From Diplolepis rosae (taxonomy: Eukaryota; Arthropoda; Insecta; Hymenoptera; Diplolepididae): 64,000 bases of DNA. Made by a program: the position numbers and the translations under genes. Location: assembly GCA_030998225.1 (NCBI GenBank), contig JAPYXD010000308.1:630001-694000 (forward strand). Reading direction: 5' to 3'. This document shows, piece after piece, positions 22,601-34,600 of the stretch; the first letter of the stretch is position 1; each line of letters starts with the position of its first letter. Under the pieces are notes generated by a model. That model was not told the origin of the DNA. It did not search any database and saw only the letters and a list, made by a program, of their open reading frames with translations.

Positions 22601-25600
22601 TTGGAAAAGATTTGCTGAAAAATAACTTAGTAGGGTTATTTTGTTTTGATATATTTATATTGTCCAGTGGAAAAAAGTAACGTATGTAATGTGTTAGTAT
22701 CTGCTGTCTAAAGAGAATTTTTAAATAAACAATATTAATTGTTAAATTTCAATACAATCCCGTGGATTGGTAGATTTACATGCCGGCCAGCGCCATCTTC
22801 AACTCAGGTTACACGAGGAAGTCGCGTGAATTAACCTAAACACATGGGCGATGCATGGGGCTGGTGTACTCATATGCTCATGGTCCTGATAAACTGCGCA
22901 TGCGTTTTCGGGATCATAAGTAAGTAAAAGACAGGAATTTTTAGTAGGTAGGGCCAGCAATGGAGAAGTTTCACACTACAGATCTCGCGGTGTGTGTATG
23001 CATTTTTCCCACCTTCCAAAAAGAAAGGATGAAATGAATAGCTTGTTTAATGCGCTCTGTTAGGGAGTTCATGATCTGGGAAAATTCAAACCTGCACAGG
23101 GCTAGTGTTCCCATTAGTACCTTTGATGCGTTAAAAACGAAAATCTCTCCATGCTTTGACGTTATGTAATTAGGATCCTTTGTCCGGGAAGCCTTAATCC
23201 ATAAAATGTCAAACTCGTAGAAAGCTAAGTGTCCCCAGTGAGTGGCCTATTTTCGCTGACGTTTCGGTGCTCTTCAAGCACCTTTTTTAAAACTATAATA
23301 CCTGAGTGATTCTAAAAGTCATTCAATAATGTTTGTATACATTTCACAGAATCTCAAAACTTCAAGCACGTGTATTGTAAAAATTTAGAGGGTCAACTTC
23401 TTTTTCCTTTTCTCCTTTTTTGTAAAGTTCTCATAATAGTTGAATTTAAGCCACGTTTTGGTCCAAATTTGGTCGTGTTGATAATATCAAGGTTCGAATT
23501 ATTTTAGATTCTTGAAAATTTGAATTATCATACTCAATGCTCGTATTAATTCGTATCTTTAAAAATTATCTTAGTGGTCTGCAATAGTATCTTTAAAAAT
23601 TATCTTAGTGGTCTGCAATAACTAAAAGGTTGTTGACCGTTGGACTAGAGAACCCTCGGTCCGCGAATCTGCCCCCAGGGCAGGGCGCAGCGTCAGTCAC
23701 CGCTGAGCGAGACCTGCGAGGCCTATTCTCACTCGTACAAACACGCACTTACACACACTCACTCTCTTACAGGGTCATGGAGACTCTCTACTACAACATG
23801 AAGTCGGGACTCCGTCTGCACATACACCGAAGGGAGGTAATCACATCGGAAGAACTGATCCAGCGAGTCTTGGAACTGGAGGAAATTCAAGCGCAACTCT
23901 TTAGGGAACAACAGGGAGAGGCAAAGCCTGGTACCAAAGCAAGCAGGCCGGCATTCTACGTGGGAAACACTTACACAAGTAGCGATTGCTGCTGGTACAG
24001 ACGCTCCATTAAGGACGTAGTCTACATAGCCGCTCCCCTACGTCGACTAGTCAAATAGAGGCTCCAATGGGACTAGATAGAAGACCACCAGGAAGCCTAT
24101 AATGGGCTCAAGATGAGCCTGGTCATCGCACCGGTACGAGTCTGTCCAGACTGGAACAAACCCTCCACCATCCGGACCGATGTCAGAGTCAGCCAGGAAG
24201 GCCTCAAGGCCACCCTATCACAGCAAGAGGGGAGCAAGGAACATATAATTTCCTACGCCAGACACTCTCTAACAAAAATGCTTAACTTCAACGACACCCA
24301 TCCAGGCGACCAATGGAAGCTAAGCGTGCCCAGAGCCGAACAAAAATGAGTATTAAGGGAGGCGAACGACGAACCGACCGCAGACCATCTTGGGATAGTG
24401 AAGACACTAGTCCGCTCAGTCTGCCAATACTATTGGCCGGGGATGATGAGGACGGCTGCACCTGTTCGAGATGCCAGAAATACAAAACGCAACAGCAAGC
24501 AACCGCTGGAAGGATGCACGCCACCCATGTGTTGCATTTATTGTGAAAGAACGGAACCTTATGTTTTATTCGAAGTATTGTCCATCGTATTGTTCTTCTT
24601 GCGTTTGGTACGAATCTTGGTCCAATAATGCTTCCAATTCCGCGTCTTCGTACACTTTCGGCCTTCCACTACGTTCTTTGCCTTCGATGTCAAATTCACC
24701 GTTCTTAAACTTTTGAAACCACTTATGACAACTTCTTTTACTTAAAGCAGCCTCACCATATGTTTCTTTTGAAGAATTTTTTTAATTTCTTAAAAAGATG
24801 TGAAATTATTTGAAATCTCAACATTGAGGTTAGGTTATTCTTAAACAGATTAGTCGGGTATCAGATAGGATACGTTGCCGACAGGTGTCCTCGTAGACAA
24901 TTTCAAACTCTTATTTTTCAGCCATAAGGCAGCGCCACCCCTTGCTTTCTGAAATATGGCAACTTTGGCATGTTATTGGCATCTTGTTGGCATTTGTTTG
25001 GTATGCTTTTTCCAAGTGATAATTACGTCGGAATTATCACTTTTGATTGATTTTTTAAAATAAAAACTTAAAAATAGATTATTTCGGTGTTATCGTGTAA
25101 GTATAATTCTCTTGTTGGTTCCAGGTTATTCGTGTAAAATTTGTTTTTTACATTCTCATCATGGATGAGAAGGTATTGGTTTTATGTGAAAAATGACTTT
25201 CGAAATTTTCATCAAATACAAAGTTGTTCGTTTCAAAAAGATCTACAAATTTTGTCTCACACAGTTTCTGATAAAATATATATTTTTTGTTTCAATTCCA
25301 AAAAATACGATTAAAATTCAAAAATTACATTTTTTAGACAAAATATGTGAGATACAAAAAAAAACTTTTAGATGAAAAATTGTTTGGCCAAATAAGGTCT
25401 ACAAATTCTCACTAAGACATTTCGGGACAGGATGTATATTTTAATTTTTTGATTTTTAATATTGAAAAAATTCGATTTTTTTCACCAAAATATGTGAGAT
25501 ACGAAATAAGCGTTGTTATGCAAAATCGTTTCCTTAAATAAAGTCTACGATTGTTTTTCTTTTTTGAGATATTTGGAAGAAAATAAATTTATCAATAATC

Positions 25601-28600
25601 ATGTAATTTATTAAAAAGTTACGAAAATGCATACAGAAAATCGAGCGCGAAGCGCGAGTGTCATGATGAGAATGTGTTCCTTAAGGCCGATAGAGCCTTA
25701 AGTAAATTGAATTTCCTGTTTCACTTAAACTGAAAAAGAAACTTAATGAATTTGAGAAAATGATTAATTTACATCATCTTTAATATCATTAAATTGGTTT
25801 GAGCTTCAGTATTAAATTATAAGAAATAAACTTAAACGTATGCGAAGAGCGACGATCAAATCGCGCGCCCTAGGCGCGCTCAAACTTGCGAGCGAAGCGC
25901 GCGATGAGAATGTGCCCGCGAAGCGGGCAGATTTTTCTTATTCAATTTGTCTAGAGGCTCTGTAAAGTTATTATTATATAATAATTATTTAATTATTATT
26001 ATTTCTAAAGCGTTATTTACCGTGTATTTAAAACTGTCATCTTTATAGTCTGAATTCTATTTGTTTTTAAACCACGCAAAAAATAATCCTTAATATCGTG
26101 ATTAAGGGCAGCCTGACAAATTTCATTTGTCCTATGATTATCATTTGATTTTTGGGTATCTAATTATTTTTTAAGTTCTCTTATACGAGTCGCATAAGAA
26201 ATAAATACGTTTGAGTCCAACAATCGAATATTCCACACGTGTATATTGTGCGATAGTTACATATTTCCTCGCTTTCCTTTGACCTATGTTTCGATTAATA
26301 TGGTCAAATTGGGTTCTGTTTCTGTAGGAAGCATATCTCTTGCTTCTCTACATCCTTCGAAAAATTGATCAAGAGATATAGACACACACACGCGCGCCCA
26401 CACCTTGCTTGTAAAGGTCTAGGATGTCACCTCCTCTGTCTCGAGCAGGTCCAGGGTGTCAGAGACTAGGTGTACGGTTTGCGTTACTCTCTATTGTTTG
26501 ATACTTGAAATCGACCAGCAGTCCTCAAATGATGGGCATCTCGACATAGAGTCTTGCCGCCAGAAGATCGCTAACTAGCTTTTACCCGCGGCTTCGCTAG
26601 CATATAATACATCTTTGCCTTTTTCTAATCATATCTTTCTGTCCATCAAAATTTTAAAATGATTTAGAACAAGCCGGAATAAATCGTGATTTTTATCAAT
26701 CATTATATGGAAGGTTTTAGAATATTCTAGAAGGTTCCTAAGTATTATGCTATATTCAAATAAATTCAATATGCTCTTAATAAGTTTTCCAGAACTAGTA
26801 TGCAAAACATTATAGTGTTCTGTAAGGATAAAAAATTTAGGAAATGTTTTGAAATGTAGAATACATATATTCAACAACTGTATATTGTGCTGGAAGGACG
26901 CTCTCAAAATTTGTAGCTTCAACGGAGATTTTCACCTAAGCGAATCTTGGATATGTGCTTAGACCGAAGTGATTTTTAGTGATTTTTCATTACGCTCGTC
27001 ACCTCGGTTTCTCTCTGATTTGTTGTCAATCTAAACTGACAACCCACAACTAAAATACAAATTTCTAAGGTATTTGAGTAAACGGAATTTCCCAACATAA
27101 ATTCCGGGGTGGCAAGGAGAAGAATCGTTCCAAAATCGACAGTACGGTAACTTATATAGGCGACTCGCCCATCTCTGACAGACTTTACGAAAAACCTAAT
27201 CCAATCGACATCTGTGCGGACGAACCGAACGTCACCTATCAATGGACAGAACCTTCAACTTTTAGACACGACAATAACGCTTACTTTATATCTGAGGACT
27301 GTGAACCAGTGATTCTCATCGCAAAGCTCTTCGTAGCTACCAAGCGTCTTGATCTTCGAGACCTCTAGGGATATCACCTGAAGAAGGAACAAGTCCTAGT
27401 TACTCCTCACGTTCGACACAAGACACATAACGTCGTAATAAAAAAAAACTTTGTGTTGACGATATTGACTGACGATAAAGACTGCAGGTCTAAGGAACCT
27501 TTGAACTGCCTTAGAAAAAGACAGCCAGACCACTTGCACATGGCAAGTTTAGGAGATTTGCTGCGATCATTACCTCAGAACAAAATGACGGAACTTGAAA
27601 CCTATGGGTCTTATTCACGCGATTTGATAGTGAAAATGAAGTAAATACAGAATATCACAGCAAAAATCCTAATCAAGGCAAAATTCCGTTCTAAGGAACA
27701 ATAAGAAACAGAAAATTCGACAGTCAAACAACAGAGCCGTGCAACGTCGTCGGCTTTACAGAAAATAACAATGTTATTTTGGAAACCAAGGGCGGCAGAC
27801 GTTTCATGGAGCAAAAATATAATCTGTTATTTGCTCTTTGTCCGAGAAATAATATGCCTCACTTCGATGGTCCCGAGCGACTTTGACTTGACTCGCAAAC
27901 AAGTGAACAAACTGTCCTAACTGAAAATCTCCGTTCCATTTTGACTCAACTGAAAATGTCAGTTCTATTTTAACTTAGCTGAAATCGGTTGTGACATTTT
28001 GTTGTAACTTATTTGACAGCTTTTAGAGAATAAGCTGTATCAAGTTTGTAAGTCATTTTAAAAATATTATTCTTATTTTAATATAATTTTTAAAAAGCGA
28101 TACATCACAGATTGTGAAAAAACAAAAATGACTTTAACACACAGAAGTGAAGAGTTAAAAATCAAATATTAAAAATCGATTTCCAATCCGTCATTTACAT
28201 TTAAAACAAAAATTCGTGAAAATTGAGTTTTTTTTCGTACTCCCAAAATTATTTTATACTTTTTCTTGTTGTAATCATTACTGAAGATAAATAGATTATC
28301 ATGTCAAACTAAAATATTGATGTGTATTTGTGTGCAGAAAAAAAAAATCAAAAACAAATACCAAAAAGTTACTTTGTGATTGTAAGATTACAATAAAACA
28401 TTTTTTAAACTTATAATTGATGTAAATTTCTGTACAGATTTTAAACTTTGTTCAAAAAGGAATTGTGAGGATATTTCAGATAAGTTTTTGTTGACAGTAC
28501 GAATTTATACGTACCTTTGAAAATATTTGGATTAAGGTAGTACTACCTTTAACGAGAGCCAAAAGATTCGCGCTTTCCGTGCGGGCAAACCCTAGTACTG

Positions 28601-31600
28601 TTGCGATAACGTCAGTGTAATAATTTTGGCTGAAGCTGTACACACGGATGAGCGCGCACACTTAGCGAAATCAGCTACTCGAAAGCTGGCAACGTCGCGC
28701 GATAAATATCAATAATAATTGTCAAGAAACATATAAAGTCTATTGGCTTATTATGAAAAATACTTCGTCCATCGCATCCATATAGACATAAAGGAAAATG
28801 GATAAAGAAAGCAGTGATGGAAAAACGACTGAAAGCTGCGGCGACTGTGTCTGCAGTGAACACAAAAAAGGCCAAGCCAAAAGTGTCACTCGAAACACGA
28901 GTCGCAGATTTTGATGAATTGGCTGCAAATTTGCAGTGCAGAGAGTGCGGTGGAATTTTGTCCATGTTGAACACTCAAAAACTTGTTAAACGCGGATTAC
29001 ATACGATTTTGTCGGTGCAATGTGACGTTTGCGAGACCATAACCTCAGTCCCAATCAGCAAGAACATTGGAGATCGGAAAATTGAGTTAAATATTGGGAT
29101 CGCTCTCGGTATGTCAAACTTACAATAGAGTTATATGTATTTTAATGTAATTCATATAACAGGGCACTTATCTGTATTTATTTCATATCAAAATGTAGGT
29201 GCTATTCATGGTGGTATCGGCTGCACAACAGTTAACAAAGCAATGTCATCTATAAATATTGACACGATCAGTGACAAAGTTTTCAAATGCTATGAAAAAA
29301 AATTGGCCCCATTATTGAGAAAACTGCAAAAGACAGTTGCAGATAAGCGGCTATGGAAGAACGACGTCTTGTTTTGGGAAATCTCGAGAAACTGCGGAAC
29401 GAATTGTAAGATTTTTGCTTCTCTGAATTTGTATTTTATATTATTTTTACACTGGAATTTTCAAACTATCTGCCAAATTTGTTTTCAAGTTAATTGTATT
29501 GAAAAATTCATAAATTTTACACTTTTGAGAAATCGTTGGGCGAAAGTGAACAGAAATATTTATTAAATGCTGTTTAGTAATTATTATGCAAGTGCTTCAA
29601 GCATTTTACAAATTTGTTAATTTTTCTATCGTAATTAATGTGTAAAAGAAAATAATAAAATGATCTGAATATATTTAAAATGAAAAATGAAATTTTACTC
29701 ACACAACCAAATTTTCCTTTAGTAGACCTGAAGAGGTGGCAAAAGAGCTTCATGGCGAGATTCATAATCTCATAGGCAGAGACGCAGAAGACAATCTTTT
29801 GCTTACCACCAATAATTTTGATGAAATTTTGCAACAGGTCGTTAACATTATTGTAACTTACGACATGGCCTGGTCCAAACTCGGTACTGGACGTAATTAC
29901 AATAGTTTAAAAGGCTACGCAGCGATTATGGGCACACTGACTGGGAAAGTACTTGATTTCGAAGCACGAAACAGAAGCTGTAGAATGTGTGATGATTACG
30001 GCCACGACCCAACCGACCATGATGGCAGGAAAAATCATCTGGGCTCGGCTAAATCAATGGGAGCTGATGTAGGAGACTCATTGGTGAACAAAAGCTCAAT
30101 TCTTAAGGAAGTTAATGTCAGAGTTGGTGCTTACGCTGGCGACGAAGACTCGTCTACGCACAAAAAAGTTGTAACTGGCCGATCAACGAAAATATTCAAA
30201 TTTGCTGACAGAAATCACTTGAAGAGAAATTTTGGCAAAGAAATCTACAAACTACAAGAAAGTTACACAGAACTAAAGAAAAAAGACGTTGTTCCTCACA
30301 TAATTAAGTGCTTCAAGTATGCTTTGGATCAGAATCGAGGGCAACCAAAAAAACTCGAGAAAGCCATGCAAAATATAATTCCGCATTTATATGGTAGTCA
30401 CGAAAACTGCGAAAATTGGTGCAGTCACGTCTTGAAATCAAAAGGGCCAACAGTCATTCTTCAAAATAGTAGCTTGATGAAAGCGTTGGAAACGATTTTC
30501 GAAAAGTACGCCAAAAATGCTCACAAAATGCCCACTCCTGCGTAAAGTCAGAAAAATGAGAGTTTCCACAATGTTATGGCTCACAAGTCGAAAAAAAACA
30601 TATGAAACAGTAAAAGCGCGGCGTGCGATTACCGCTTGGCCAGTGCTGTATGCACCGTAAATAAAGGAGATCAGTATGTTCTTCAAGTAAAAAAACGTTT
30701 TGGGATGACTGTTGGATCCAGCATGATCAAATATAACGAACGGCGCGATTTAATAAAAAAAAGATCTGAAAAAAGTAAAACAATCAATGCTAAAAGACAA
30801 CGACGATTCCTCAAGCAGCAACATGAAAACTTAAAGAAAACCAAAGAAAAAGCTGAAGGTTTACAATACAAAACTAATTGTGGAACTAATTACCACTATT
30901 ATTGTTTTTGACTTGGAGACTTCGGGGCTCAGCAACGCAGATTAGATTTTACAGATTTCAGCTATGGCAGAAGAAGAAACGCTTGATATTTTCATTGACC
31001 CCATATGTAACATTTCGTCCAAGGCCACAGCTTCAAATCACATGGAAAATGTGGATGGAAATTTATACGTTAAAAGCGTTCGAGTCAACACTATCCCATT
31101 AAAAGCTGCTTTGGAGAAGTTAATTTTATTCCTCGATTCTAAAAAAATGTGTCTTTTGGTCGCGCACAATGCAAACTTTGACACGCGTATGTTGATGAAC
31201 TCTTTACAACAAGTTGGAATGTATGATGTGTTCAAAGAAGTTGTTGTTGGTATCGCAGATTTTTGTCCTTATTCCGTTCTTCAATGAAAGGAAAAGTCGA
31301 TTCTTTTACACTTGAAAGTTTGACCATGAAATTCTTAAAAGATGTTCGTCAGGAAAAACTGCATGATGGCTTGTACGACGTTCAAATTCTACAAAGGCTG
31401 CTCTACGAGAAAATTCCTAAGGACAACCTGCTTGATGAGCTTTTGGCCAACTCAAAAACTTTGTCATTTATTTGCAACGCAAGAGTGAAGAAAGCCAAGA
31501 AGTTGAAGAAGACCACTACTCTTTCAAAATCTTTCGCTCCTATGCAAAAAGCAATATCAATGGGCATGATTACGCGTTTAGCAGGATTGGGGATCGATTA

Positions 31601-34600
31601 TCAGAAGCTTCAAAATGTTTTTTTTTAGGCTGGTTCGGCTGGAATTATAGAAATGCTGTGGGGATCGGATCCAAAGAAACGTATTGTTAAAAGGCGAAGT
31701 ATCCTTGACGCAATTTTGGCCCATTTTGATGGAAAGCCACAAGTTGAATAAGTTGAGAACATTTTATATTCATGTGGTATTTTTTCTGATTCCTGCACAA
31801 AGATTATATTTTATTTTTTTCTATGTTCACCTTAGAAATAATGTTGTATTCTGTACTATTTTACTATTTTTATTGTAATAAGCAATCCGATGAAAAAAAC
31901 GCTGTGATAAGCATAGCAAAGTTCACTATATATTTTTTGATAAAGGCCTGACAGTATTTTCACGAATATCATTATGTGAGGTAAGCTGTGATTCGCTTAG
32001 CAATTCGTTCAATTACTGTCTTATTCTTAGTACACGTACACAAATACCATGTTTAATAAAGTTTAAAAAAGCCAAAAAATATTTTCTATAATACTATCTT
32101 CATATTGTTCATTATCAGTAATAAATAAGTATTTGTTCAAATAAAATACTTTTTTCAACCTCATTATTCCTATTTTCCAAATATTATATTGTGTATTTTT
32201 TACAGAAATGCATTATTGAGACCGGTAATATGAATTATTAATAACAAATTGGGTGAAAGAGCAAAAGTATATATCAAAAGTTTATAGTTAAAAGCTCGGT
32301 ACGCCTTTTTCAGTTGCACACATTTTGCTATTTCGTACTTTCTCTCTCACTCAGTCGCGGCGTTGCCGCTCACTCGGCTCATTTATTTAGTGCTCTTTAT
32401 TGAACTCGATTTCAACAACTTTAAAGCGTTGTTACTCGAAATACAATAAGACAAAGTTATCCAAATTAAGCAGGAGTGAGTCTAAGAAAGTGTTTATTCT
32501 ACTCACGGAATTTGATCACGCTCTTAATTTTTCTTTTTTCTGGAATTCCTTATCGAATTTCAACTATAACCTATACCTACCATGTAAAAGTGGGTGACTT
32601 TAGAAATTCATATCTTTTAAACTAATAAGTCAAACGCCTTCAAACTTTGCTATCTTGTGTATTTTAACTTCATTTACGATGCCCTGAAATTTCAATGCTT
32701 TCTTAATTTATCGCCGTAAGGGTAGTACTACCTTAAAATCACTTCTTCGATTACCTCCATTTCGGAGCTCGAAAAAAATGTGTATCAAAATCCACTGATT
32801 GCCTTTTTTCCGTAAACAAGTCAAAAAACAATCTACATCCATCGAGTTGAGACAAAGTAGAATGGAACAAATATGATAATTTGCAGTTACAATAAAAGGG
32901 AACAAGCCCTTTTCTGAATGAAAAATCGAAATTTGCTTCTTTACACTCTCATATAGGATAGATCTTTGCCTCATCATGATTTTTATCACAAATTTCAAAA
33001 AACCACAAAAAAACAGTTACAACAAAATATCACGAGTCATTTCAGCTAAGTCAAAATGGAATTGAAATTTTCAGTTAGGACAGTTTTTTCACTTGTTTGC
33101 CCGTTAAGTCAAAGTCGCTCGGGGACATCGACTTAAGCTTTATGAAATTCGAGCACAACAAATAAATAAAGATGTCGCAAACAAAATAAAATTCAAATCG
33201 AGTTAAAGGTGACATGAATAATCCAACTGGCTCTAGGATGCGATCTTAGAATCAAACCGAAAACATTGACAGGAATCATTAATCAAAAGGGAACAATTGA
33301 AATAATCTATGAACCGCAGCTCCACTTAACATCTCTAATTTATCATCAACCTTATAGGAATTCCACAAAGGCTCTAGCCGAATAAGCATGGGAAAAGTGC
33401 CCCAGTGCGGATTTGGCTCATATTTAAGTGATAATTGTCGACTAACGTTACAATAATTTACGCACAGTATCAGCTTTAAGAAATTACTTTTTTAGAAGTT
33501 ATTATCGAAATTACAAAAATCGAAACATCACTTTTTCTGGAAAACGACTGAAACGATTCCAACGAAAGAAATATATGTTGTGAAGATAGTTAGGGTAATC
33601 GTAGGAAAAAATTAAAGATGAATTCCGTAAACAATAAGGGATAGAACAAAAATATTTTAATTTAAAAAATATTTGTTTTCTATGTTTTTTAACGAGGGCC
33701 ACCGCCATATTTTTGCCGTAAAATATTCAAACTCTGATCAGCAACATATATTTTTTACACAGCAATCAAAAGAGTACTTCATAGTGAAACACGGGTGATG
33801 AATATTTGTTGGCCCCTGAAATGCGTGCTTTCACATACAAACAGGGGGTCAATACTACTTTTTGCCTATTATTTAGTAAAATTAAGATAATTCGAGTGAA
33901 ATTGTTTTTATTATTAAGGGTAGAACTTTGCTTCCGCCGTTTTTCAATAGACGGCTGCATTTGCAGGAAATTTTGATTTTCTGCTTTCATTTGAAGAAAA
34001 CTGCGGCTGAGGCTCATCGAATGCTTTCAAGTACTTACGGTGAGGCTGCTCCCAGTGAAAGAACGTGTCGTGAGTGGTTTCAACGTTTCAAGAGCGCTGA
34101 TTTTGAAGTCGAGGACCGGCATTGCGGTGGAAAATATGAAATCTTCGAAGATTCCGAATTGGAGGCATTACTTGCTGAAGACTCATGCCAAATGCAAGAA
34201 GAATTGGCAGAATCATTGGGAGTGACTCAAAAAGCCATTTCGAAACGCCTCAAAGCCAGAAGCTTTCAGAAGCAAGAAAATGATTTTGTGTAGATTATTT
34301 TTTATTTTTTGGAAGGTCTTCGAAATAGGTATCTGTTTGGGCGATGACCTCGTTCAACGTGAACCGTTGCTCACTGATTCATTTTTTCAAGTTTGGAAAT
34401 AAAAAAAAGTCACTGGGGGCCAAATCCGGTGAATGTTGTAATAATTCGAATTTTAATTCCATAATTTTGGCTATCGAAACTGCGCTGGTGGACACCCGTG
34501 CATTGTCTTGATATTTCAGGTTTTTGCGCGATTTCAGTCCGAAAAAAAATCATGAACATTGAAAATGTACAATTTTTTGTCATATCTTTATACAAAAGCT

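Larger units (their letters stand above)
28817..31751 (+). pseudogene. Mutator-like transposase fused to DEDDh exonuclease, copy 2
   Basis: Exon 1 (28817-29108) has the zinc pairs CRECG and CDVCE. Exon 2 (29199-29405) has [19 protein letters not shown]. Exon 3 (29723-31751) has [32 protein letters not shown] and ADRNH, then a basic linker and the exonuclease motifs VFDLETSG (about 30915), AHNANFD (about 31165) and [10 protein letters not shown], so D, E, D, H, D are kept. Lesions: a one-base loss in exon 2 with TAA 29344-29346, TAA 30543-30545, TGA 30603-30605, a frameshift near 30890, TAG 30943-30945, and frameshifts near 31262 and at the T run near 31620. It is clearly divergent from copy 1, so this is not a recent duplication. 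Confidence 0.8.
28536..32732 (+). mobile_element. TTAA-flanked Mutator-like/exonuclease transposon, copy 2
   Basis: A 4197-bp element between TTAA 28532-28535 and TTAA 32733-32736. Both ends carry the self-complementary 12-mer GGTAGTACTACC, followed inward by TTTAACG (left) and CTTACGG (right, reverse-complemented). The subterminal GGCAACGTCG is at 28688-28697, with a one-base variant inverted at 32358-32367. Inside is the same three-exon gene type as in copy 1. It lies in DPP3 intron 1 in the sense orientation and is nested in an older inverted-repeat element. Confidence 0.78.

Noticed and set aside
31617..31630. Third intron near the end of copy 2
   Set aside because: A T run followed by AG looks like an acceptor, but there is no donor and the protein resumes at once; homopolymer frameshift is simpler.
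27864..33132. Reading the outer inverted repeats as the termini of the transposase-exonuclease element
   Set aside because: Copy 1 has no such arms, while TTAA plus GG-starting ends fit both copies; kept only as an alternative.
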